5,403 nt of DNA, taken from an archaeon. GTDB taxonomy: Archaea; B1Sed10-29; WALL01. The notes under the pieces are model-generated. The model worked only from the letters and a program-made list of their open reading frames with translations, searched no databases and was not told the origin of the DNA. This document shows positions 1-5,115 of the stretch, piece after piece (position 1 is the first letter of the stretch; each line of letters opens with the position of its first letter). The translations under genes were made by a program, and so were the position numbers. Where the stretch lies: contig JAUVIW010000065.1 of the NCBI GenBank assembly GCA_030592525.1, forward strand, positions 1 to 5,403, given 5' to 3'.

Positions 1-178
1 ACTTTGCCTGAACTCCCCTGTTGAGCAGCGCCTTGTAAACAAAGTCCTGCGTGAACACTTCGCGGAAGTTCCCGGCGTGCACCACTCCCGATGGAGTAAT
101 CCCGCTCTCTACCACGTACTCCTCCTTCTCAGGGTTCTGCTTGATTATCTCTTCAGCAAACTGTTCCGCCCAATGCAT
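1..178 (-). CDS. lysS: Lysyl-tRNA synthetase, class I (N-terminal part)
   Basis: This is the first 59 codons of a class I lysyl-tRNA synthetase, which attaches lysine to tRNA-Lys in the cytoplasm; the rest lies beyond the left edge. The protein begins MHWAEQFAEEII, then has SGITPSG at residues 25-31 and HAGN at 34-37, followed by FREV. This is the family's HIGH-type ATP-binding signature on the first Rossmann strand and helix; class I LysRS normally carries HIGN or HxGN here. The family is typically about 500 residues long. The ATG at 178 is chosen because MHWA is the usual family start and an AGGTG ribosome-binding site ends five nt before it. The gene follows tRNA-Lys on the same strand with only a hairpin array between them and no visible TATA box, so co-transcription with its own substrate is likely but inferred. 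Confidence 0.95.
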   Translation of the reverse strand, partial: MHWAEQFAEEIIKQNPEKEEYVVESGITPSGVVHAGNFREVFTQDFVYKALLNRGVQAK

Positions 179-183
179 TTTCA

Positions 184-188
184 CACCT
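184..188 (-). promoter_or_regulatory. Shine-Dalgarno-like site of lysS
   Basis: The minus strand reads AGGTG followed by TGAAA and then ATG. The motif complements the archaeal 16S 3' end and the five-nt spacing is good. It supports the start at 178 and implies that the mRNA has a leader rather than being leaderless. Confidence 0.65.
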
Positions 189-191
189 GTT

Positions 192-257
192 ACTGCCGTT
201 GAGACGGCGGTTCCACCATCGCTTTGGCGATGGTCCTACCACCGTTGATACGGTGGT
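192..257 (-). repeat. Three tandem tetraloop hairpins after tRNA-Lys
   Basis: Three 20-nt units at 238-257, 215-234 and 192-211 (minus-strand order) start at an exact 23-nt period. Each has two 8-nt arms around a 4-nt loop. In minus-strand reading they are ACCACCGT-atca-ACGGTGGT, ACCATCGC-caaa-GCGATGGT and ACCGCCGT-ctca-ACGGCAGT. The first two are perfect; the third has one C.A mismatch, which is a U.G wobble on the plus strand. Spacers are 3 nt. The first unit begins two nt (TT) after the encoded CCA of tRNA-Lys, and the last ends 13 nt before the lysS ATG. A matching cassette follows tRNA-Gly at 5153-5216. The function is unknown: it could be a structured tRNA trailer, a leader control element for lysS, or a REP-like DNA element. 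Confidence 0.85.
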
Positions 258-259
258 AA

Positions 260-370
260 TGGCGGGCCCGATGGGATTTGAACCCACGGCACCTAGGTTA
301 AAAGCTTCACCTTCGGAGGGACCTAAATCCCTCCAAAACTAGTGCTCTAGCCAGACTGAGCTACGGGCCC
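260..370 (-). tRNA. tRNA-Lys (UUU), intron-containing, CCA encoded
   Basis: Exon 1 is 370-339, the intron 338-306 and exon 2 305-263; the encoded CCA is 262-260. The spliced molecule is 75 nt. It has acceptor stem GGGCCCG/CGGGCCC, D-stem GCUC/GAGC, anticodon stem CUAGG/CCUAG, anticodon loop CUUUUAA, T-arm GUGGG-UUCAAAU-CCCAU and discriminator G. The anticodon UUU and the overall sequence fit archaeal tRNA-Lys. Only removal of the 33-nt segment gives a perfect anticodon stem. Reading straight through as tRNA-Pro(UGG) leaves a mismatch at 31-39 and has no BHB support. The gene lies just upstream of lysS. Confidence 0.93.
306..338 (-). other. Non-canonical tRNA intron (position 30/31) in tRNA-Lys
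   Basis: This 33-nt intron folds into a complete BHB site. Exon 1 CACU pairs with intron GGUG as the 4-bp central helix. The 5' bulge is AG|U and the 3' bulge AA|G, each cut after its second base. The intron stem is UUUGGAGGGA/UCCCUCCGAA (10 bp with one U.G) around a UUUAGG loop. An outer GAG/CUU helix in the exons completes the motif. The usual archaeal site is 37/38, so this one inside the anticodon stem would need a splicing endonuclease that accepts non-canonical sites. Confidence 0.88.
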
Positions 371-396
371 TTGACTTCATGTTTTACGCGGACTCG

Positions 397-405
397 TTTT
401 TATTA
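397..405 (-). promoter_or_regulatory. TATA box of tRNA-Lys (and probably lysS)
   Basis: The minus strand reads TAATAAAAA, 27-35 nt before the tRNA 5' end, the usual archaeal TATA distance. It is the only convincing box ahead of the tRNA-Lys to lysS stretch. Confidence 0.6.
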
Positions 406-433
406 GTGCCCCTTTTCCATGCCAGGTACCTAG

Positions 434-440
434 CTTTTAT
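434..440 (+). promoter_or_regulatory. TATA box of the TPR gene
   Basis: CTTTTAT is centred about 27 nt before the ATG at 464, which places transcription initiation at the start codon. There is no ribosome-binding motif. This supports a leaderless transcript and argues against the TTG at 449. Confidence 0.5.
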
Positions 441-463
441 TCCTTTGCTTGCATAATCTATGT

Positions 464-1396
464 ATGGCTAAAGTCAACCACACGCGGAAGGGCGACGAGG
501 TCCGCATGAAGGCGAGGGGCGTATTCAAGAAGGAAGGGTTCTCCCCTAAGGTGGGAGAGCTACTCGCCGAAGCCCAGAAGCACTATGAAAAGTCTGGTTA
601 TGCTTGGGGAGACAAGGGCTTCCTTGGTGCCGAGGGCCGCTCATTCGAGCGCTGGTATGTCGAGAACGCCCGCGACCTCTTCGGCAAGAGCCCCACTGAG
701 CTGGTTGACGAGGGCAACAAGGAACTCCTCAGGGGGATGGCGCTTTTCGCCAAGGCTCCTAAAGAAATGCTGCTGCCCAACGATGTCCAGGAAGCGCACA
801 ACAACGCAACCCACTTCTTCAAGGCCGCGCTTGAGCTAAAACCCAAGGACAGGACAATTGTGACCAAGGCGCTCAGGGGCTGGAAGGAAGCCTACGTCCC
901 CAGCTATCCAGGGATGTCGGCAGGCCTGTTCAACGCGCGTTACGGGATGGTGAAAGCCTTTTTCCAGGACAAGCTCAAGGACTACCCCGACAACGCCCTG
1001 ATTCACAAGTTCATAGGCATCTCGCACTTCAAGCTGGGAGAGTACGACGGGGCGGCCGAGCACCTTGGCAAGGCGCTCAAAAAGGACCCGGAGCTCGATG
1101 ACTACGAGCTCAGGAAAGCCTACGGCATATCCTTACACGAGTCGGGCAAGAACAAGGAAGCCATCGAACACCTGAAGAAAGCGACAGAGGATATCCGGGC
1201 ACCCATCACCCTCTTGCACGTGCTTGCCACAGCGCACTACGAGCTAGGTAACTATGATAAGGCCATCAAGTGTGGCGAAAAGGTTTTCAAGGACGGGGAT
1301 ATGGTTGATAAGGGCAGGGCCTGGAACCTCGTCAGGAAAGCTAAAAGGGGGCTAAAGAAAAAGGCCTCAAGAGTAGAGCACATGAGGGGCTATTGA
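464..1396 (+). CDS. Tetratricopeptide (TPR) repeat protein
   Basis: A 310-residue soluble protein with no signal peptide or membrane segment. The C-terminal half holds three TPR units at about 176-209 (core IGISHFKLGEYDGAAEHL), 210-243 (YGISLHESGKNKEAIEHLKK) and 247-279 (LATAHYELGNYDKAIKCGEK). A weaker TPR-like helix lies near 108-128 (THFFKAALELKPKD). The N-terminal 100 residues are charged, rich in Lys, Glu and Gly, and match nothing I recognise. The tail is strongly basic (RKAKRGLKKKASR). TPRs form superhelical protein-binding surfaces, so this is probably an adaptor, but its partner is unknown. The ATG at 464 is preferred to the in-frame TTG at 449 because of the TATA spacing. The gene is divergent from tRNA-Lys, and its stop overlaps the serS stop region by 7 bp. 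Confidence 0.92.
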   Translation: MAKVNHTRKGDEVRMKARGVFKKEGFSPKVGELLAEAQKHYEKSGYAWGDKGFLGAEGRSFERWYVENARDLFGKSPTELVDEGNKELLRGMALFAKAPKEMLLPNDVQEAHNNATHFFKAALELKPKDRTIVTKALRGWKEAYVPSYPGMSAGLFNARYGMVKAFFQDKLKDYPDNALIHKFIGISHFKLGEYDGAAEHLGKALKKDPELDDYELRKAYGISLHESGKNKEAIEHLKKATEDIRAPITLLHVLATAHYELGNYDKAIKCGEKVFKDGDMVDKGRAWNLVRKAKRGLKKKASRVEHMRGY

Positions 1397-2661
1397 CTCA
1401 CTTTTGAGCCAATCTCTTTCTTGCCCATGTACGAGTGCAACGCCTTCGGCAGCTTTATCACGCCGTCCTCATAAAAGTTCTCTATAATCGCAACCATCGT
1501 GCGTGAAGTGGCAAGCGCCGTGTTGTTTAGCGTGTGCACCAGCGCCTTTTCTCCGCCGCGCTTTCCGTACTTGATGTTCAGCCTACGTGACTGGTAGTCA
1601 GTGCAGTTCGAGCACGACCCGGCCTCGAAGTACTTGCCCTGCCTCGGAGACCACACCTCGATGTCATACTTCTTCGCCGCAACAGTGCCAATGTCACCAG
1701 TACAAATGTTAACAACCCTGTAAGGCAGCTCCAACGCCTCGTACAATTCCTCCGAGTTCCTCTGCAATTCCTCATGCAGTGCCCACGAGCCTTCAGGCTT
1801 GCAGAACACGAACTGTTCCACCTTGTTGAACTGGTGAACCCTGAACAACCCGCGTGTGTCGACACCATGCGCGCCAATCTCCTTCCTGAAACACGGGCTC
1901 ACTCCGGCGAGCTTGAGCGGCAAGCCCTCTTCCGCGATAACATCCCCGCTGAGCATCGCTGCCATGGGGTGCTCGCTCGTCGCGATGAGGTACAAGTCCT
2001 CTCCGTCTACTTTGTACATCACGCTCTCGAAGTCCCCGAGGTCAGTAACGCCCTCGTAAGCCTTCCTGTTCATCATGAGCGGCGGCTCGACAACCATAAA
2101 ACCCTTCTTGATAAGCGAGTCCATCGCAAAGCGCTGCAGCGCATGGTCCAACAGCGCAAGGTCGCCCTTAAGGAAGTAAAACCCAGCCCCCGCAATCTTC
2201 GTTGCGCTCTTGAAGTCCGCGAGCCCCATGGACTCTATGACCTCGCCGTGCGGCGGCATCTCCTTTTTCTTCGGCTTGCCCCAGGTGCGCACTTCCTTGT
2301 TGCCCTTATCACCATCGCCTTTTGGCACTGACTCGTGCAAGAGGTTCGGCACGCCCATGAGGAGCGCGTCCCTTTCGTCCTTGGCCTTCTCCGCCTTCAC
2401 ACCCCATTCGCCAATCCCCTTGCTGACTGCGGCCATTTCCTTAATCTTAGCTGCGGCATCCTTCTTTTCTTTCTTGAGCTTCCCGACTTCCTGCGAAATA
2501 ACGTTCTTCTTGTGCTTGAACTCATCCGCTTTGGTCAGGGCGCCGCGCCACTCCTCATCCTTTTTGATTACAGAGCCGACTACCTTCGTGTCATCACCCC
2601 TTTTCTTCAGATCTTTTTTGATTGTGTCAGGGGTTTCGCGGAAAAGCTTGATGTCCAGCAT
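1390..2661 (-). CDS. serS: Seryl-tRNA synthetase (class II, common type)
   Basis: A 423-residue enzyme that charges tRNA-Ser with serine. Residues 30-100 form the Lys/Glu-rich antiparallel coiled coil that contacts the tRNA-Ser long arm. The catalytic domain follows. Motif 1 is around FMVVEPPLMM (188-197). The TSEHPM serine-site segment is at 229-233. Motif 2 is CFRKE (R259, E261) with VHQF at 275-278. EAGSCSNCTDYQSRR is at 346-360, and motif 3 is NNTALATSRTMVAIIEN with R387. It is the common bacterial/archaeal type, not the zinc-dependent methanogen type, and is of normal length. The ATG at 2661 is chosen because MLDIKLFRETPD is the family N-terminus and AGGTGA lies 5 nt upstream. A longer reading to 3132 would run antisense through the next gene. 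It diverges from the membrane-protein gene across 90 bp and converges on the TPR gene. Confidence 0.97.
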   Translation of the reverse strand: MLDIKLFRETPDTIKKDLKKRGDDTKVVGSVIKKDEEWRGALTKADEFKHKKNVISQEVGKLKKEKKDAAAKIKEMAAVSKGIGEWGVKAEKAKDERDALLMGVPNLLHESVPKGDGDKGNKEVRTWGKPKKKEMPPHGEVIESMGLADFKSATKIAGAGFYFLKGDLALLDHALQRFAMDSLIKKGFMVVEPPLMMNRKAYEGVTDLGDFESVMYKVDGEDLYLIATSEHPMAAMLSGDVIAEEGLPLKLAGVSPCFRKEIGAHGVDTRGLFRVHQFNKVEQFVFCKPEGSWALHEELQRNSEELYEALELPYRVVNICTGDIGTVAAKKYDIEVWSPRQGKYFEAGSCSNCTDYQSRRLNIKYGKRGGEKALVHTLNNTALATSRTMVAIIENFYEDGVIKLPKALHSYMGKKEIGSKVSQ

Positions 2662-2666
2662 GGGGT

Positions 2667-2672
2667 TCACCT
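2667..2672 (-). promoter_or_regulatory. Shine-Dalgarno site of serS
   Basis: The minus strand has AGGTGA, then ACCCC, then the ATG at 2661. Spacing and core match the lysS site, and the motif fixes the start of the synthetase. Confidence 0.7.
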
Positions 2673-2695
2673 TTGCGTATTTCTCGGCTGCGAGG

Positions 2696-2704
2696 CTTAA
2701 AAAG
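2696..2704 (-). promoter_or_regulatory. TATA box of serS
   Basis: CTTTTTAAG on the minus strand is centred near 2700. Initiation about 25 nt downstream would leave a leader of about 14 nt that still contains the AGGTGA site. Confidence 0.55.
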
Positions 2705-2720
2705 GCTTTGCTGGGATAGG

Positions 2721-2728
2721 CTTTTAAG
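2721..2728 (+). promoter_or_regulatory. TATA box of the membrane-protein gene
   Basis: CTTTTAAG is centred about 27 nt before the ATG at 2752, and no ribosome-binding motif lies between. A leaderless transcript is predicted. The box sits about 20 bp from the oppositely facing serS box, so the 90-bp gap works as a divergent promoter. Confidence 0.6.
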
Positions 2729-2751
2729 CCCGTTTGGCCTTGTGAGTTGCG

Positions 2752-3651
2752 ATGAAGTTCAGTGACATGCAGCTCCTTCGCAAGATGATTGATGAGGGTG
2801 TGACGCAACAGCGCATTCTCGTGTACTTCCGCAAGGAAGGATATTCCGAGAGCGAGGTCCTGGACGAGCTCGTCTCTTACGAGCGTGAGCTCGAGTCCCG
2901 GAGCGCCCTTTCGGCGCCGGTGCTTGACCCCACAAAACCGTTGCCCGAGAAGCCAAAGCCAACCGTCAGGGAGCTTGAGCCGTATGACCGCCGCACAATG
3001 CTTGAGATGTGGCAGCGCGGCGAGTCCGAGGACGCCATCAAGGCGCTGTTCGTGATGAAGGGCTATGCGCGCGAGTACATTGTCCAGGAGCTCGAGGACA
3101 TCAAGCTCAACCCGCAGCAGGAAAAGAGGCATGTGGGCATTATCCGCTCGTACACCCCCAACGCACCCACTACCGGCATATCCAAAAAGAAGGGCGGCGG
3201 CGTGTCAAAGCCATTCATATTTGCCTTGGCCATGCTAATCGTTTTCGGCGCGCTCGTTGTCGGCCTCTACATGTTTGCCCCTGACGCGCTTGATTTTGAC
3301 AAGTGGTTCATTGCCGAGCGCACTGACCAGTACATCATAGCAATAACACAGGAGTGCCCCACTTCGGAGGGCGCTGTCATCGAGTTGGCGTTGGGTGAGG
3401 CACGCCAGATAATCAACCGCGAGGTCTTCGTGAAGGAGACAAACGCCTCCTGCGGAAAAGTGCATTTGTATACCCGCATGGATTCCGTCAACATAACTTG
3501 CCCAGGCACTTTCACCGAGGGTGGCGTGTACACTTTGCACGGTGACCACATTGCCGACACCATGTTCAAGTGCGAGGACTACACTGGTGGCGTCAAGTCC
3601 GGCGTTAGCACAGGCACTGGCCAGGGCGTGACTTTGGACGTCGGGTTCTAG
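2752..3651 (+). CDS. Single-pass membrane protein with duplicated helical module, unknown function
   Basis: A 299-residue protein I cannot assign to a named family. The cytoplasmic N-terminus has two copies of a helical module of about 36 residues, at roughly 8-44 and 83-119. The shared pattern is M-x3-G-x5-I-x2-x2-F-x2-K/M-K/G-G-Y-x4-V/I-x2-E-L, for example EGVTQQRILVYFRKEGYSES and RGESEDAIKALFVMKGYARE. A Pro-rich linker (about 57-72) separates them. A Lys/Gly stretch (145-153) then leads into one transmembrane helix at about 154-176 (PFIFALAMLIVFGALVVGLY). The positive residues before the helix predict N-in topology. The external domain has four cysteines (202, 234, 250, 274), enough for two disulfides, plus two N-x-S/T sequons (N231, N247). 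The tail is Gly/Thr/Ser-rich. A receptor-like or cell-surface role is possible but unproven. Its stop overlaps that of the next gene in CTAG. Confidence 0.9.
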   Translation: MKFSDMQLLRKMIDEGVTQQRILVYFRKEGYSESEVLDELVSYERELESRSALSAPVLDPTKPLPEKPKPTVRELEPYDRRTMLEMWQRGESEDAIKALFVMKGYAREYIVQELEDIKLNPQQEKRHVGIIRSYTPNAPTTGISKKKGGGVSKPFIFALAMLIVFGALVVGLYMFAPDALDFDKWFIAERTDQYIIAITQECPTSEGAVIELALGEARQIINREVFVKETNASCGKVHLYTRMDSVNITCPGTFTEGGVYTLHGDHIADTMFKCEDYTGGVKSGVSTGTGQGVTLDVGF

Positions 3652-4223
3652 CGCTTGCCGTACAGCTTCTCTTTCAGTTTTTTAGAATCAATAGGCACTT
3701 GCTCGAACCAAATAGCCGGGGGCTTGTTATGCCCTAACATCATCTTGAGATTCACGTAGAACAGCTCAGTGATAGTGCTGTCAATAAATGCCTTGAATCC
3801 TTTTTTATGCGCTGCGAGCGCGAGCTTTTCCACGCAGTCACTGGAACTCATGCCCCCGAAAACCAGCTTGTCGCCCTTCTTGAGGCCCACTTCTTTTTTG
3901 ATGTGCTCGAACACCTTATCAAAGTTCGGGTACGTGTGGTCGAGGAACTTGCTCTCTGAATTGAAGTCTGATAGCACCAAGTCATTTTCCTTGAGCTTTA
4001 TTCGCTTTGAGAGCAGGGACATATCCGGCTCTTTTGGGTTATCCTTTTTCCCAGGCAGGATTATGATGCGGCCTTCATCCTTGTACTTGTTGAACACATG
4101 CGTAAACAGGTTCTCTAGCTTCTTTTGGCTAACTTTGTGCATCGATGGGTTCTCAAGGAGCTCTTGCTCACAAGCCTTCACATAGTGCTCTCTTGGGTGC
4201 ACGATGATAATGCGCCTTGCCAT
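3648..4223 (-). CDS. Conserved hypothetical protein, resembles the cysteine hydrolase (isochorismatase-like) fold
   Basis: A 191-residue cytosolic protein. Hydrophobic strands alternate with helices: RRIIIVHP (3-10), RIIILPGK (52-59), DLVLSDF (81-87), KLVFGG (119-124) and FKAFID (143-148). The segment LVFGGMSSSDCVEKLALAAHKKGFKAFIDS resembles the nucleophile region of isochorismatase-type hydrolases (G-x-x-T/S-x2-C-V-x-x-T/L-A-x-x-A-x2-x-G-Y/F), with C130 in the nucleophile position. However, the Asp normally ending the first strand is His9 here, and the middle Lys is not evident, so activity is doubtful or altered. The family assignment is an inference from this one motif. The ATG at 4223 (MARRIIIVHP) is chosen because the strand starts immediately; an in-frame ATG at 4274 would add a low-complexity, HEG-antisense extension. 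It diverges from the endonuclease gene across 110 bp and ends in a 4-bp overlap with the membrane-protein gene. Confidence 0.85.
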   Translation of the reverse strand: MARRIIIVHPREHYVKACEQELLENPSMHKVSQKKLENLFTHVFNKYKDEGRIIILPGKKDNPKEPDMSLLSKRIKLKENDLVLSDFNSESKFLDHTYPNFDKVFEHIKKEVGLKKGDKLVFGGMSSSDCVEKLALAAHKKGFKAFIDSTITELFYVNLKMMLGHNKPPAIWFEQVPIDSKKLKEKLYGKR

Positions 4224-4263
4224 AACCAACTTATGTTGTGAGCAAAAGAAAAAGGTTGTGGTG

Positions 4264-4276
4264 TGCATATGCATAT
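4264..4276. promoter_or_regulatory. Overlapping palindromes in the divergent promoter region
   Basis: TGCATATGCA (4264-4273) and ATATGCATAT (4267-4276) are both perfect 10-bp palindromes, offset by 3 nt. They sit between the hydrolase-like gene (start 4223) and the endonuclease gene (TATA at 4305). Such a site could be an operator for either gene. This rests on symmetry alone. Confidence 0.3.
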
Positions 4277-4304
4277 CCTCGGCAAGTTATGTATGCTGAG
4301 GGGG

Positions 4305-4311
4305 ATTTAAA
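4305..4311 (+). promoter_or_regulatory. TATA box of the homing endonuclease gene
   Basis: ATTTAAA is centred at 4308, 26 nt before the ATG at 4334. This places initiation at the start codon and favours 4334 over the upstream in-frame GTG 4238 and ATG 4289, the latter lying upstream of the box. Confidence 0.55.
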
Positions 4312-4333
4312 CTATGGTGTAGTAATTCTAAAA

Positions 4334-5044
4334 ATGGCTTGGGACGATGAGCAAAGAAAACGGTTGTGCGAGCTTGTTGGCATAATTATTGGCGATGGGT
4401 GTATTGGTAAGTATATGGAGGGGACGAAAGTTCACTACGTCGTTGGGGTGTGTGGGGACCCAAAGAAAGAAGTGCAGTACCTCTCGAAATATATCGCCGC
4501 TCTTTTTGAGGAGTTTGCAGGCGGCAAGCCATCTGTGTTTTATCACGAGCGTGCTCTTTGGGTGAAGACCCAAAAGAAAAAACTTTTTGACTTGTTGACA
4601 ACTGAAATTGGATTGAGACCTGGCAAGAAGGCTGCGATAGTGTGTATACCCCACACAATTTTAGACCAGGGCTGGGATTACGTCAAATATACTATACGGG
4701 GAATTGCTGACACGGATGGGTCCGTATTCACCGCAGACAAGCCAGGTAGCCCAGCTTATCCCTCGATTGAGATAACCACGGTGAGTGAAAACTTGGCTGA
4801 GCAACTTTACTTGCTTCTAAAGAAAGAAAAATTTAGGGTGACTAAGCGAGGCTTCGAGCGCAAAGATGGACCCACAGTTTACAAGGTTGGCCTCAATGGG
4901 TACAACATGATGAGAAAATGGCATACTGAGATTGGGTTCTCTAATCCGCGTAAAAGCCAAAAGCTATTAGAGATTGTGGTGGGGCAGGGGGGATTTGAAC
5001 CCCCGGCATCATGGTCTTCAGCCATGCACTTTTGGGCAGAGTAA
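4334..5044 (+). CDS. LAGLIDADG homing endonuclease, free-standing
   Basis: A 236-residue protein with two LAGLIDADG motifs: LVGIIIGDG at 14-22 (catalytic acid D21) and IRGIADTDG at 121-129 (catalytic acid D128). Two motifs about 107 residues apart make a single-chain pseudo-dimer that cuts a long, near-palindromic DNA site. The WDYVKYTIRGIADTDGSVF context is typical of archaeal intron or free-standing members. It is not inside a recognisable host gene or intein. Base composition is visibly more A/T-rich than its neighbours, which suggests transfer. The start at 4334 is set by the TATA box. The last 20 or so codons (from GQGGFEPPA on) are the antisense of tRNA-Phe and the stop lies in that tRNA's intron, so this tail is probably not native to the family. 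Whether the protein is still active cannot be judged. Confidence 0.9.
   Translation: MAWDDEQRKRLCELVGIIIGDGCIGKYMEGTKVHYVVGVCGDPKKEVQYLSKYIAALFEEFAGGKPSVFYHERALWVKTQKKKLFDLLTTEIGLRPGKKAAIVCIPHTILDQGWDYVKYTIRGIADTDGSVFTADKPGSPAYPSIEITTVSENLAEQLYLLLKKEKFRVTKRGFERKDGPTVYKVGLNGYNMMRKWHTEIGFSNPRKSQKLLEIVVGQGGFEPPASWSSAMHFWAE
4938..4973 (-). terminator. Hairpin with T-rich loop just past tRNA-Phe
   Basis: TCTCTAAT and ATTAGAGA form a perfect 8-bp stem around a 20-nt loop. On the minus strand the loop reads CTTTTGGCTTTT, beginning a few nt after the CCA of tRNA-Phe. T-runs terminate archaeal transcription, so this may end the tRNA-Phe transcript. It also codes for part of the endonuclease, so chance is possible. 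Confidence 0.3.
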
Positions 5045-5096
5045 GTAACACACTAATGTGCGCTTCACTCTGTCTCCCAGGCTGAGTTACTACCCC
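4977..5096 (-). tRNA. tRNA-Phe (GAA), D-arm intron, CCA encoded
   Basis: Exon 1 is 5096-5074, the intron 5073-5031 and exon 2 5030-4980; the encoded CCA is 4979-4977. The spliced molecule is 74 nt. It has acceptor GGGGUAG/CUGCCCC with one U.G, D-stem ACUC/GAGU, anticodon stem CAUGG/CCAUG with loop CUGAAGA (anticodon GAA), T-arm GGGGG-UUCAAAU-CCCCC and discriminator A. Without removing the insert the D-arm cannot close. The antisense strand of the 3' half is read as the C-terminus of the endonuclease gene, so the two genes converge and overlap by 68 bp. Confidence 0.92.
5031..5073 (-). other. Non-canonical tRNA intron (position 22/23) in tRNA-Phe
   Basis: A 43-nt intron inside the D-stem 3' strand. 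The splice motif has central helix UGGG/CCCA, 5' bulge AG|A, 3' bulge AA|A and an intron stem CAGAGU/ACUCUG that extends by G.U and A-U. A small inner hairpin CACA-UUAG-UGUG sits at the tip. The outer exon helix is weak (one C-G pair), so this is a relaxed BHB. Joining after the second bulge base restores D-stem ACUC/GAGU exactly. Confidence 0.82.
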
Positions 5097-5115
5097 ATTA
5101 TCACTTTCCGTCTGT

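Noticed and set aside
51..248. Plus-strand reading frame of 65 codons
   Set aside because: It is the antisense of lysS and of the hairpin array; the minus strand carries clear class I LysRS motifs.
192..257. CRISPR array
   Set aside because: Units are hairpins of different sequence with 1-3 nt between them; there are no unique spacers and no cas genes.
263..370. tRNA-Pro(UGG) reading with the intron at 37/38
   Set aside because: It leaves a U-C mismatch at 31-39 and has no BHB support, whereas the 30/31 splice gives a perfect tRNA-Lys stem and a complete BHB.
1774..2719. Long plus-strand frames opposite serS
   Set aside because: They are shadows of a conserved gene with all class II motifs and have no recognisable domains of their own.
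2662..3132. N-terminal extension of serS upstream of 2661
   Set aside because: The added residues are antisense to the membrane-protein gene, and the family start, SD and TATA all support 2661.
4224..4274. Upstream start at 4274 for the hydrolase-like protein
   Set aside because: The added residues (MHMHTTTFFFCS and on) are low-complexity promoter DNA in translation; the fold begins at MARRIIIVHP.
4238..4333. Upstream GTG (4238) or ATG (4289) start for the endonuclease
   Set aside because: The TATA box at 4305-4311 lies inside that extension and fits a start at 4334; the extra residues match nothing in the family.
4328..4658. Minus-strand frames opposite the endonuclease
   Set aside because: They are shadows; the plus strand has two proper LAGLIDADG motifs.
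4977..5044. GFEPPA-type C-terminus of the endonuclease as a protein motif
   Set aside because: This peptide is the usual translation of antisense tRNA T-arm sequence, not a domain.
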